A stretch of DNA of 64,000 bases from Mesorhizobium sp. B2-1-1 (GTDB lineage Bacteria; Pseudomonadota; Alphaproteobacteria; Rhizobiales; Rhizobiaceae). Every line of letters starts with the position of its first letter. Position 1 is the first letter of the stretch. The DNA is taken from contig NZ_CP083954.1 in the NCBI RefSeq assembly GCF_006442975.2, positions 2,053,501 through 2,117,500 on the forward strand, given 5' to 3'. The translations under genes and the position numbers were made by a program. The notes beneath the pieces are model-generated. The model worked only from the letters and a program-made list of their open reading frames with translations. It was not told the DNA's origin and made no database searches. This document shows positions 1 through 8,130 of this stretch, piece by piece.

Positions 1-147
1 GACGCCGACCCGACTCGCCAGCGGCGAACCCGTTTGCGGCTCCAACACCGCCAAGGCGCCGAAGCGGGTGCGGCGCATGAGTGTCTTGGCCTGCCGGACC
101 GCCTCGGCGTCGGTCTCGCGGATCACGTCCTTCGTTCGATCGGCCAA
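1..147 (-). CDS. HugZ-like heme utilisation / PNPOx-fold protein (5' part only)
   Basis: Only the first 49 residues lie in the window; the gene runs off the left edge. The visible stretch has an acidic/basic helix followed by LMRRTRFGALAVLEPQTGSP and a following SRVGV strand. This is the usual N-terminal signature of the pyridoxamine-phosphate-oxidase-like split-barrel proteins of the HugZ/heme iron utilisation group. The only plausible initiator in frame is TTG at 147, preceded by a weak GGGGCGAG; a GTG at residue 8 is the alternative. Members bind heme or flavin and are usually linked to heme iron release. The family assignment rests on a short N-terminus and is therefore tentative. Confidence 0.6.
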   Translation of the reverse strand, partial: MADRTKDVIRETDAEAVRQAKTLMRRTRFGALAVLEPQTGSPLASRVGV

Positions 148-214
148 AATGCTCGCCCCGCTAAGTTGATTTGACTATTCCACTTATCAGACGATGGCGC
201 CAGGCTGGCAAGTG

Positions 215-976
215 CTACTTCGGAGCCATGCGAATGGCGCCATCGAGACGAATGGTCTCGCCGTTGAGCATCTGATTCTCGATGATGTGCAAGGCAAGGG
301 CCGCATATTCCGACGGCTCGCCGAGGCGCGAGGGGAAGGGCACCGCGGCGCCCAGCGAATCCTGCACCTCCTGCGGCATGCCGGCCATCATCGGCGTCTT
401 GAATATGCCGGGTGCGATGGTGCAGACCCGGATGCCGGAACGGGCAAGATCGCGCGCCACCGGCAGCGTCATGCCGACGACCCCGCCCTTTGATGCCGAA
501 TACGCGGCCTGGCCGATCTGGCCGTCATAGGCGGCGACGGATGCGGTGTTGACGACGACGCCGCGCTCGCCGCCCTGCAGCGGGTCGAGCTTTGCGGCGC
601 GGTCGGCGACGAGGCGGATCATGTTGAAAGTGCCGATCAGATTGACTTCGATCACTTTGCGGTACTGATCGAGCGGATGGGGACCATCCTTGCCGATCGT
701 CTTCACGCCGATGGCAATGCCGGCGCAATTGACCAGGATGCGCGGTTCGCCCAGCTTGGCCGCGACCTCGGCAAGCGCGGCAACACCGCTGTCGGCGCTG
801 CCGACATCGCATTGGACGGCGATGCCGCCGATCTCGGCCGCCACCTTGGCCGCCCGATCGACGCCGACATCCAAGATGGCGACGCGGGCGCCCCTGGCGG
901 CCAGCGCGCGCGCCGTCGCCTCGCCAAGGCCGGAGCCGCCGCCGGTAACAACCGCGACCTCGCCGTTTGGATTCAT
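215..976 (-). CDS. Short-chain dehydrogenase, 3-hydroxyacyl-CoA dehydrogenase type II-like (HSD10-like)
   Basis: This 253-residue protein is a classical SDR. It has the dinucleotide-binding TGGGSGLG motif at residues 11-18, NCAG at 83-86, a catalytic serine near 146, and the YSASK motif with Tyr159 and Lys163. Its overall pattern, with a DxxxxxD segment after beta-2 and a C-terminal [12 protein letters not shown] strand, matches the 17beta-HSD10/type II 3-hydroxyacyl-CoA dehydrogenase branch. That branch oxidises short- or branched-chain 3-hydroxyacyl-CoA with NAD+. The ATG at 976 follows a GAAAGGA ribosome site. No partner beta-oxidation genes are adjacent, so the substrate is open. Confidence 0.85.
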   Translation of the reverse strand: MNPNGEVAVVTGGGSGLGEATARALAARGARVAILDVGVDRAAKVAAEIGGIAVQCDVGSADSGVAALAEVAAKLGEPRILVNCAGIAIGVKTIGKDGPHPLDQYRKVIEVNLIGTFNMIRLVADRAAKLDPLQGGERGVVVNTASVAAYDGQIGQAAYSASKGGVVGMTLPVARDLARSGIRVCTIAPGIFKTPMMAGMPQEVQDSLGAAVPFPSRLGEPSEYAALALHIIENQMLNGETIRLDGAIRMAPK

Positions 977-1035
977 GGCGTCATCCTTTCACATGAGAGT
1001 CAGGCGTGGATCAGGCGCGCAATCGGCGCGAATGG

Positions 1036-1572
1036 TCAAGCCATCGCGGCAAAGTGCTCGGCGACCCTGGCCTGGTCGGCATGGCAGACCTCGCCCGTGA
1101 GCCTTGCAACCGCGCCCGGCATGATCTCGTGCGACAGCAGCCTGTCGAGATCGACGGGGCGTGGCATCGATATCTGGCCGCGCGGGATACGCTTGAAGCC
1201 GAGCGGTCCATAATAGGGCTCGTCGCCGACCAGCATGACGGCGGGCGCTCGGGCCTTGGCGGCCGCTTCCAGCGCGATCGCCACCAGCCGGCGGCCGATG
1301 CCGAGATTCTTGAAGGCCGGCCGCACCGCCAGCGGCCCGAGCATCAGCGCGCGTCCGGCGCCTGCGGCGATGCGGGTCATGCGAACTGATGCGACCACGA
1401 GATCGCCGTCCATGGCGACGAAGGACAGCGCGCGTTCATGCCCGCCGGCCTCGCGGATCTTGTAGGCGGCCAGCACAAAACGGCCGGGCCCGAAGGCTTC
1501 GTCATTGATGGCTTCGATCTGAGGGTCGTGCGCCGGAGTTTCCGGCAGGTATTCTACGTCGGCAAGGCTCAT
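1036..1572 (-). CDS. GNAT family N-acetyltransferase (YhbS-like)
   Basis: The 178-residue product has a full GNAT core: a substrate-side strand with SFVAMDGDLVVASVRM, then LGPLAVRPAFKNLGIGRRL, which carries the acetyl-CoA pyrophosphate-binding Q/R-x-x-G-x-G/A loop, and the C-terminal YYGPLGFKRI motif typical of YhbS-type acetyltransferases. The ATG at 1572 is chosen over a TTG 57 bases upstream because homologous proteins begin close to the MSLADVEYLPE segment; neither start has a strong ribosome site. The acceptor substrate is unknown. The gene is 60 bases downstream of the SDR start on the same strand, so the two may be co-transcribed. Confidence 0.8.
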   Translation of the reverse strand: MSLADVEYLPETPAHDPQIEAINDEAFGPGRFVLAAYKIREAGGHERALSFVAMDGDLVVASVRMTRIAAGAGRALMLGPLAVRPAFKNLGIGRRLVAIALEAAAKARAPAVMLVGDEPYYGPLGFKRIPRGQISMPRPVDLDRLLSHEIMPGAVARLTGEVCHADQARVAEHFAAMA

Positions 1573-1859
1573 GGTCTTTGCGTTCCGGTACAGGAGGAAA
1601 GGTTTGCTGCAAACGGCAGCATTCGCCAATCAGCGCTTTATCAAGCGTGGGCGCCCTTTCGTCGTCGGTCGAACCGGATCAAAGCAAAATCGAACATGCG
1701 GAGTGTCCGCTAGCATCAATTTCCCGCCGCTGCAATCGGCGGTTTTGCAGGTAGAGAGCAACGGGCGCCGCGACGTGCTTGACGATCTGTTCAGCGCCCG
1801 GCGATTCCATGCAACGACTTGGAGCCCTACATGATGTCCTAGACAGGAAAGGACAAGCG

Positions 1860-2852
1860 ATGGGATTGCTGGTCGAAGGCAAATGGCAGGACCGCTGGTA
1901 CGACACCAAAGGCAGCGGCGGCAAATTCGTGCGGGCGCAGTCGCAATGGCGCGACTGGATCACTCGTGACGGGGCGCCTGCCGAAGGCCGCGGCCGCGGC
2001 TTCAAGGCGGAGCCCGGTCGCTATCACCTCTATGTCTCGCTTGCCTGTCCCTGGGCGCACCGAACGCTGATCTTCCGGGCGCTGAAGAAGCTTGAAGGCA
2101 TCATCTCCGTGTCGGTCGTCCATCATTTCATGGGCGCCGATGGCTGGACGTTCCTGGCGCAGGACGGAGCCACAGGTGACACGCTCTATAGCCTGGACTT
2201 CCTGCACCAGATCTACACCAGGGCCGACCCTAACTATTCCGGCCGGGTCACGGTGCCGGTGCTGTGGGATAAAAGGGATGAGACCATCGTCTCCAACGAA
2301 TCCTCCGAAATCATCCGGATGCTGAATTCAGTTTTCGACGCTTGGGGTGACGCCAACCTCGACTTCTATCCGCAGGCGCTACGCGGCGAGATCGACGCGG
2401 TCAATGCGCTGGTCTATCCCGCCATCAACAACGGCGTCTATCGCGCTGGCTTCGCCACCACGCAGGCCGCCTACGAGCAAGCGTTCGGGGAGTTGTTCGC
2501 CGCGCTCGACACGCTGGAGCATCGGCTGTCGAATCAGCGCTATCTCGTCGGCGAGCGGATCACCGAAGCCGACTGGCGGCTGTTCACCACGCTGGTGCGC
2601 TTCGACCCGGTCTATGTCGGCCATTTCAAATGCAATCGGCGCCGCATCGCCGACTATCCCAACCTGTCGAACTATCTGCGCGATCTTTACCAGGTGCCCG
2701 GCGTAGCCGGCACGGTGAACCTCCATCATATCAAGTCGCACTATTACGGCAGCCACGAAATGATCAACCCGACGCGTATAGTGCCTGTGGGGCCGGAAAT
2801 TAACTACGGCGCGGGGCATGACAGGGCACGGTTCGCCAAGGCGGCTGCCTGA
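1860..2852 (+). CDS. Glutathionyl-hydroquinone reductase (xi-class GST, YqjG/PcpF family)
   Basis: The 330-residue protein shows the family-specific order: an N-terminal extension with GKWQDRWYD and FVRAQSQWRDWI, then the thioredoxin-fold active site ACPWAHRT with catalytic Cys63, then the NESSEIIRML glutathione-binding segment, and a helical GST C-terminal domain with YLVGERITEADWRLFTTLVRFD. These enzymes reduce glutathionyl-hydroquinones to hydroquinones with release of GSSG and belong to the xi class. The ATG at 1860 is preceded by AGGAAAGGA; an in-frame upstream start at 1779 has no such signal. The gene stops two bases before the convergent Nudix stop codon. Confidence 0.9.
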   Translation: MGLLVEGKWQDRWYDTKGSGGKFVRAQSQWRDWITRDGAPAEGRGRGFKAEPGRYHLYVSLACPWAHRTLIFRALKKLEGIISVSVVHHFMGADGWTFLAQDGATGDTLYSLDFLHQIYTRADPNYSGRVTVPVLWDKRDETIVSNESSEIIRMLNSVFDAWGDANLDFYPQALRGEIDAVNALVYPAINNGVYRAGFATTQAAYEQAFGELFAALDTLEHRLSNQRYLVGERITEADWRLFTTLVRFDPVYVGHFKCNRRRIADYPNLSNYLRDLYQVPGVAGTVNLHHIKSHYYGSHEMINPTRIVPVGPEINYGAGHDRARFAKAAA

Positions 2853-2853
2853 A

Positions 2854-3351
2854 CTACCAATAGGGTGATGGCGGCTTCCCGCCAAAAACCTCGGCGATGC
2901 GCCGCAGCGTTGCCGGCGTCGTGCCCTGGGGCAAACGGTCGAGCGGAAAGAAACCGGCCTCGGCGATCTCGCGGTCCGGCAGTTTCGGGGCTGTCTGGCT
3001 GAATTTTTCGATCAGGTACAGGCCGACATGGTCGCGGCGGCTGGCGCGGCGGTTGAAATGCATCGAGCGCAGCACCGGCGGAGCGGTCAGCGTGATATTG
3101 CCCTCTTCCGCCAGTTCGCGCGCCAGCGCTTCGGCCATCGTCTCGCCGATCTCGACTCCGCCACCGGGAAGCTGCCAGCCCGGCACATAGGTGTGGCGGA
3201 TGAGGAAGAGGGAGTTGGATGCCGTTTCGTGGATGAGCCCGCGCACGCCAAGCGTCATTGGCCGCCGCAGCACAAAGTAGAGATGGAACAGCCTGGCTCG
3301 CAGCCCCGGCCAGCCGGTCTGGCGCAAAGTGCTCTCGGGATCGGTCGTCAT
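2854..3351 (-). CDS. Nudix hydrolase
   Basis: The 165-residue protein contains a complete Nudix box, GGGVEIGETMAEALARELAE followed by EG, so all metal-binding glutamates are present. An N-terminal amphipathic segment LRARLFHLYFVLRRPMTLGVRG and the VPGWQLPGGG strand are shared with a Rhizobiales/Sphingomonadales group of Nudix enzymes of unknown substrate. It is divergently oriented to the metallophosphoesterase at 3405 with 53 bases between the starts, so both promoters lie in or overlap coding ends. The substrate cannot be deduced. Confidence 0.85.
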   Translation of the reverse strand: MTTDPESTLRQTGWPGLRARLFHLYFVLRRPMTLGVRGLIHETASNSLFLIRHTYVPGWQLPGGGVEIGETMAEALARELAEEGNITLTAPPVLRSMHFNRRASRRDHVGLYLIEKFSQTAPKLPDREIAEAGFFPLDRLPQGTTPATLRRIAEVFGGKPPSPYW

Positions 3352-3404
3352 CAGTCGCGAAACCGTGGGTGGAAAGCCGCGTGCGCGTCGCCTATGAAAG
3401 AGAA

Positions 3405-4328
3405 ATGTTCAGGCTCGCACATATTTCCGATATCCATTTGGGGCCACTCCCTGAAGTAACCTATCGCGATCTCGCCTCCAAGCGGGTGCTGGGCTACGTC
3501 AACTGGCAGCGCAACCGCCGCCGGCACATGCACGATGCGGTGATCGACACCATCGTGGCCGATATCAAGGCCAGCGCGCCCGATCACCTCGCGGTTACCG
3601 GGGATCTCGTCAACCTGGCGCTCGATGGCGAGATCGAGATGGCCAAGCACTGGCTGGAGACGCTCGGCTCGCCGCATGACGTGTCGGTGGTGCCGGGAAA
3701 TCATGACGCCTATGTGCCTGGCGCCTTCGACAAGGTGTGCCGGTCCTGGGCGGCATGGATGACGGGCGACGGCGTCAACAGTCCGGTCGATCGCAATTCG
3801 TTTCCCTATCTGCGCGTGCGCGGCAATGTCGCGTTGATCGGCATCACCACGGCGCGTGCCACGGCACCCTTCATGGCCAACGGCTTCTTCATGGAAGGCC
3901 AGGCCGAGCGGCTGCGCAAAATACTCGATGCGACGGCGAAGCAAGGATTGTTCCGTGCGATCATGATCCATCATCCGCCGGTGCGGGGCGCCGTCCCGCA
4001 GCACAAGCGGCTGTTCGGCATCGCCCGCTTCCACAAAATCATTCGCCGGCACGGTGCCGAGCTCGTCCTGCATGGCCATTCACATCTGCCGTCGCTGTTT
4101 CAGATCGGCCCGCGCGACTCCAAGGTCCCGGTGGTTGGCGTCGCCGCGGCCGGCCAGGCTCCCGGCGGCAAGCCTCCGGCGGCGCAGTACAATCTGTTCG
4201 ACATAGACGGTGAAAAAGGCGATTGGCGCATCCGCCTGACGCGGCGCGGCTTGACGGGGCCGGCGATACCACCTTCGGATCTGCAGACGCTCGAGCTCGG
4301 GGCGCAACCGGCTATGGCCGCAAGCTGA
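3405..4328 (+). CDS. Calcineurin-like metallophosphoesterase
   Basis: The 307-residue protein carries the five signature blocks of the binuclear metallophosphoesterase fold: DIHLG near residue 9, GDLVNLALDGE, GNHDAYVPG, MIHHPP and HGHSHL. It resembles the 3',5'-cyclic-nucleotide phosphodiesterase (CpdA/Icc-like) subgroup, but the substrate is not certain. The ATG at 3405 is preceded by GAAAGAGAA and starts directly in the conserved MFRLAHISDIHLG strand, which decides against longer open reading. Its 3' end overlaps the convergent gene by 17 bases. Confidence 0.85.
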   Translation: MFRLAHISDIHLGPLPEVTYRDLASKRVLGYVNWQRNRRRHMHDAVIDTIVADIKASAPDHLAVTGDLVNLALDGEIEMAKHWLETLGSPHDVSVVPGNHDAYVPGAFDKVCRSWAAWMTGDGVNSPVDRNSFPYLRVRGNVALIGITTARATAPFMANGFFMEGQAERLRKILDATAKQGLFRAIMIHHPPVRGAVPQHKRLFGIARFHKIIRRHGAELVLHGHSHLPSLFQIGPRDSKVPVVGVAAAGQAPGGKPPAAQYNLFDIDGEKGDWRIRLTRRGLTGPAIPPSDLQTLELGAQPAMAAS

Positions 4329-4929
4329 GCCCCAGCGCCACGATACGGTCCCAGAACAGCACGATCGAAACCGCCAGTCCCACCAGCGCGCCTGCGGCGA
4401 TCAGGCCAAGGCCGGACAGGACGGCCGACCAGCCCTTGCTGCGCGGTGGCGATCGCAAAGGCGGCTCGGCTTCCGGCACCACGTGCCGCTTCATCCCGGG
4501 AACGGCAGCCTCGACGCCACCCTCCATCATTCTCTGACGTTCGACGATCCGCTCGGCGACATAGCGCGTCACGGAATCGGCAACCGGCTTCATCTCGCTC
4601 GATTCGGCCAGCACCACACGGCCGATGCGGGTGTCCTTCAGGAAACGGTAGGTGCGGCGGTCGCGCCCCATGGCGACATGGCTGACGGCGTCGATCCACA
4701 GGCGCGGCTGCAGACCGGACGAGACGACGAAGTCGAAACTGTCCATGTCGGCGGGAACGTCGGCAAAAACGGGCGCGAGTTCGGTGGCAAGAAGGTCGAG
4801 CCGCATGCGATGCGCCTCGCGCATGTCGACGACGACGTCGTCGCGATCGGCAAAGGCATTCTTTACATCGCGAATGGCATCGGACAATTTTCTCGACGGG
4901 TCGATGATCTTTTCGCCTGCATCCTTCAT
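4312..4929 (-). CDS. Conserved hypothetical protein with C-terminal membrane anchor
   Basis: I do not recognise a named family. The 205-residue protein has a charged, mostly helical cytoplasmic region (about 1-165), a proline-rich hinge with PEAEPPLRSPPRSK, and one strong transmembrane segment near residues 170-193 (VLSGLGLIAAGALVGLAVSI) followed by a short tail. This is a tail-anchored topology. The arrangement is common among Rhizobiales proteins of unknown function. It overlaps the end of the metallophosphoesterase gene by 17 bases in convergent orientation, so it is probably transcribed alone. Confidence 0.65.
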   Translation of the reverse strand: MKDAGEKIIDPSRKLSDAIRDVKNAFADRDDVVVDMREAHRMRLDLLATELAPVFADVPADMDSFDFVVSSGLQPRLWIDAVSHVAMGRDRRTYRFLKDTRIGRVVLAESSEMKPVADSVTRYVAERIVERQRMMEGGVEAAVPGMKRHVVPEAEPPLRSPPRSKGWSAVLSGLGLIAAGALVGLAVSIVLFWDRIVALGLSLRP

Positions 4930-5039
4930 GGGCGTGGCCTCGCGGGTTTGGTTAACATGGAGTTAACACAGCCGCCGGCAAAATGCACTGGCGAGATCAA
5001 TGCATCAAGGGTCGCCGTTGGCGGCGCAGACGGAAGAAG

Positions 5040-5843
5040 TCAGCTGGCCGCGGCGGACAGTTTCACCCGTTGCGGCCCGACGCGGCGATTGCTGTTGCGG
5101 CGAATGATCTCGGCGATCAGGTCGGGCGCTTCCTCGGCCAGCATATGGCCGGCCTCCAGCACATGGTGCACATGGAAGCGCTCCGGTGGGTCATCCACTT
5201 GGGTAAAGGGTAGAACGGCGTCATCCGATCCCCACGCCACCATCACCGGCATGTTCAGCGCATCGAGCCGCTCGCGCGGGATGACGCCCTGTCGATCGCT
5301 CCTGGTCATGGCGGCCGCGATCTCGACGAGCTTTTCGGTTTGTCCGGGGCGGCCGCGCATTTCGCACAGCAATTCGGCCATGCGACGCGAGGGCGCGGCT
5401 CGAGGGCCGGACATTTCGGCGAGGCAGGCCTGGACTTCGGCCAGGTCCTGCGCGCGGGCAAAGCGGCGCAACAACGGTCCATTGATTTCGGGGCCAAAAC
5501 CGCCCGGCGCCAGGAGTGTCAGCGAGGCGACTTTTGCCGGCTCCGCCAACGCCATCAGCGCTGCAACCGCGCCGCCCATCGAATGGCCGACGAGGTGGAC
5601 GCGCTTGATCGCGCGTGCGGAGAGGTCGGCAAGGATGGCGTTTGCCGCGACCTTGGCCGGTCCGGCCGACGGAAAGTCGAGCGACAGGCCGTGTCCCGGC
5701 AGATCATAGGCCAATGTGCGTACGGAAGGCGGCAGCAAGGAGATCACCTCGCGCCAGACATCGTGGCTGCCGCCAAAACCATGCAGCAGGACGATGGTCT
5801 TCGAACCCACACCCCGTTCGTCGGCATAAAGTGATGAAGTCAT
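5040..5843 (-). CDS. Alpha/beta hydrolase
   Basis: The 267-residue protein has the oxyanion HGFGGS motif near 21-26, the nucleophile elbow GHSMGG with Ser88, an acid residue in WGSDDAVLP and the catalytic histidine in AGHMLAEE. A small helical cap lies between about residues 115 and 190. It resembles the hydrolase-fold partner found in acetoin-dehydrogenase E2-like and esterase branches, but no lipoyl domain is present. The substrate is unknown. The ATG at 5843 is used; the 330 bases upstream carry no gene. Confidence 0.8.
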   Translation of the reverse strand: MTSSLYADERGVGSKTIVLLHGFGGSHDVWREVISLLPPSVRTLAYDLPGHGLSLDFPSAGPAKVAANAILADLSARAIKRVHLVGHSMGGAVAALMALAEPAKVASLTLLAPGGFGPEINGPLLRRFARAQDLAEVQACLAEMSGPRAAPSRRMAELLCEMRGRPGQTEKLVEIAAAMTRSDRQGVIPRERLDALNMPVMVAWGSDDAVLPFTQVDDPPERFHVHHVLEAGHMLAEEAPDLIAEIIRRNSNRRVGPQRVKLSAAAS

Positions 5844-6172
5844 GAAAGATTGAGGCTTTATTCGAGAAGGCGCGATGGAAATGTGGCTGAATTGCTCCTA
5901 GTCCAGAGCATTCGCCAGTAAAATTTTCGCGATTAGGCGATTGGCCGAACAGCGAGCCGGCTGCTGGTGGATGCCGCTCCCAAAAGCGACCTCGATTTGG
6001 GCGAACGACACGCACGAGCAAAAAGACCTAAGGCGTATCGCATGAATCCGTTTCGACGCGAAACGCTTTTGGGCCTTTCATTATTCGATGGACTCGCTGT
6101 CCGCTTGAAGTCCTCATTTTCACGCAACTCCGGAAGGGAACCCGGCACCAGCTGCCCTGGAATGGCTCACAT
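5844..6172. other. Intergenic region with rhizobial palindromic repeat
   Basis: No convincing gene lies here; short open frames on both strands lack ribosome sites and coding character. The segment starts with a stretch resembling common rhizobial intergenic sequence (TCCAGAGCATTCGCC near 5902). It also includes a perfect 7-bp stem CGTTTCG-acg-CGAAACG at 6049-6065 followed by CTTTT. The promoter of the alpha/beta hydrolase gene must lie in the left part. Confidence 0.5.
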
Positions 6173-7948
6173 CTAGCTCGCGTTGAAGAGCCCGGCGGCA
6201 CGCAAGGCGTCGACCAGCCGCTCGGTCAGATCGGCGGGATATTTTCTGTCGATGAAGGTTGCGCGCGGATTGGCGGCGAATTTCGGAAATTCGGTTATCA
6301 ACTCATCAAGCAGCCTGCGTGCCTGGTTGTCCCGACCGGCGATCTTGGCGCCGATCAGACGGGCGGCGAGATAGTGCGATTTCGCCGCAGTGGTTCTCAG
6401 AGCGCTGCTGGCTATCGCTGCCTTGCTGGTATCGCCCAGCATTAATTCTCCGGCGAAAAGCCCAAAGTCCCACCAGGTCGGGTGGCCGCTCGAGGCATCC
6501 ACGGCATGCGCCAGAAGAGGTGTTCCTTCGGCGTACCGGCCGGCGAAAACCAGCCCGTAGCCATAGGCGGCGGCCATGGCGAGATCGTAGGGGTTAAGAT
6601 CATGGGCCTTGCGCATCCATCGCAGGGCCTCGTCGGCATTGCCGAGGCGCGAATTGATGTAGCCGTAGGAGCGATGTGCGTACGGGCTGGTCGGCCCCAT
6701 CTGCACGGCGCGATGGGCAAACGTCATCGCCTTCTCGATCGTTGCGTCCGGCGGGTAGGCGTAGTGGTCGGTCACGGCCTCCAAATGCAATGAGGCGAGT
6801 TCCGAATAAACCAGTGACGATTTCGCGCCACTGTTGGCAAGGGCTTCGAGGCAACGATAGGCGGTCTCGTGAGTCCTGGCGTTCTGGTCGAGATAGTATT
6901 TGTCGTTGAGCAGCAGGCACTGCGTCAGGCCGGTCTCCGCGCCGGACTGCTCGATGTAATTGTAGATGGTGCCAGAAGCGGGAAGTGCCGCACTGAGAAT
7001 GCCGGATATGCGATCCTCGACTACGGTTGGTGCGCTGTCGGCGGCGGTCAGGTTGCGCGACAACAGCACCCGTCCGGACGCCAAGCTTTGCAGTTCGATG
7101 GTAACGTCGCCCGCGTCTGGTCCAGGCAGGATATCGAAAATGAAACTCGTCGCATCGGCGACCGGATCGGCTTTGTTGACGGTGTTGCGACCGATGAAGT
7201 CGATCGTGTCAAAGCCGCTCAGGCCGGCACGCAGCGATGCGGCGACGCGACTGGCATTGGGAGTGTTGGCCCTGAGGGCGATGTAGACGAGCGGCAGCGC
7301 TTCGACCATGGGCGACGGCGTGATGCTGCCGGTTTCGCCGGCGGTCTCGAACGTTGCCGGGATGTCGCCTCCCGCCAGCAAGGCACCGCCGCCCTGGCGC
7401 AGGATCAGAACGCCCAACATGGCGATAACCACGGCGATCGCGATCCAGAAGAACCTGAGATGGCGCGTCACCGAGAGGCCCGCCGCAGGAACCTGGCCGA
7501 GCAAGGCCGCCATGGGTGCGGCATCATCGGCGGCACCGGACTGTTCGGGCAGGCTGGCTGTCGGCTCTGCGTGACTGGCGGCTTCCGCTGCTTGCGGCAG
7601 GCGGATGGCATTGAGTTCGTAGGCCGGGACGTAACCGCCGCGCGGAATGGCTATGCGGACCGGCTCGGCAATGCCTTCATTGGCGAAATAATGTTGCAGC
7701 AGTTCGCGCAGGCGGCCCGCCTGCACCCGCACGACGGCATCGGTGGACGGATCGAAATCGCCGTCCTTGCCGAAAACATCCATGGCGATGGAAAAGCCCT
7801 TGAGCCTGTCGGCTTCCCCGGCCTGCTCGCGCTCGACGAGATAGCGAAGCAATTTGCGCGCGCGCTCGGATCTCCCGAACGTTTCGCTGGCAAGCAGTCG
7901 CTCCAGTGTCTCGCGCACTGCGGGGGCGGCAGGCGTGGCATGCTGCAA
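6173..7948 (-). CDS. Membrane-anchored TPR protein with N-terminal DNA-binding-like domain
   Basis: The 591-residue protein has three parts. Residues 1-110 form a helix-rich domain (TFGRSERARKLLRYLVE ... AIPRGGYVPAYE) that recurs at the N-terminus of Rhizobiales TPR proteins often annotated as adenylate cyclase-related; its ending GGYVPAYE resembles the wing of OmpR/CadC-type transcriptional domains. A single transmembrane helix follows near 168-187 (FFWIAIAVVIAMLGVLIL). The rest is a periplasmic region ending in TPR-like helices (about 400-560). No cyclase catalytic domain is present. Initiation is at TTG 7948, preceded by AGAGGA. The layout is CadC-like, suggesting a membrane one-component sensor, but this is inference. 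Confidence 0.65.
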   Translation of the reverse strand: MQHATPAAPAVRETLERLLASETFGRSERARKLLRYLVEREQAGEADRLKGFSIAMDVFGKDGDFDPSTDAVVRVQAGRLRELLQHYFANEGIAEPVRIAIPRGGYVPAYELNAIRLPQAAEAASHAEPTASLPEQSGAADDAAPMAALLGQVPAAGLSVTRHLRFFWIAIAVVIAMLGVLILRQGGGALLAGGDIPATFETAGETGSITPSPMVEALPLVYIALRANTPNASRVAASLRAGLSGFDTIDFIGRNTVNKADPVADATSFIFDILPGPDAGDVTIELQSLASGRVLLSRNLTAADSAPTVVEDRISGILSAALPASGTIYNYIEQSGAETGLTQCLLLNDKYYLDQNARTHETAYRCLEALANSGAKSSLVYSELASLHLEAVTDHYAYPPDATIEKAMTFAHRAVQMGPTSPYAHRSYGYINSRLGNADEALRWMRKAHDLNPYDLAMAAAYGYGLVFAGRYAEGTPLLAHAVDASSGHPTWWDFGLFAGELMLGDTSKAAIASSALRTTAAKSHYLAARLIGAKIAGRDNQARRLLDELITEFPKFAANPRATFIDRKYPADLTERLVDALRAAGLFNAS

Positions 7949-8079
7949 GTGTCGATCCTCTCGAAGTCGGCACAGGTTGAGGCGCGATCATATCGTTACC
8001 GCACCACCGTACAAGCATACACGTATTATGCGATCACGTACCACACCGGATAATTTCCCGGTGGTTAATGACACAAAAG

Positions 8080-8112
8080 TCGGGACCAATCGCTAAACGA
8101 CGATGGTCCCGA
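8080..8112 (-). terminator. Probable rho-independent terminator of leuA
   Basis: On the minus strand a 9-bp perfect stem TCGGGACCA / TGGTCCCGA encloses a 15-base loop and is followed by CTTTTGTG. It lies 18 bases past the leuA stop codon. The T-run is short, so efficiency is uncertain. Confidence 0.6.
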
Positions 8113-8130
8113 AGTCGTTCCAGGCCTGTA

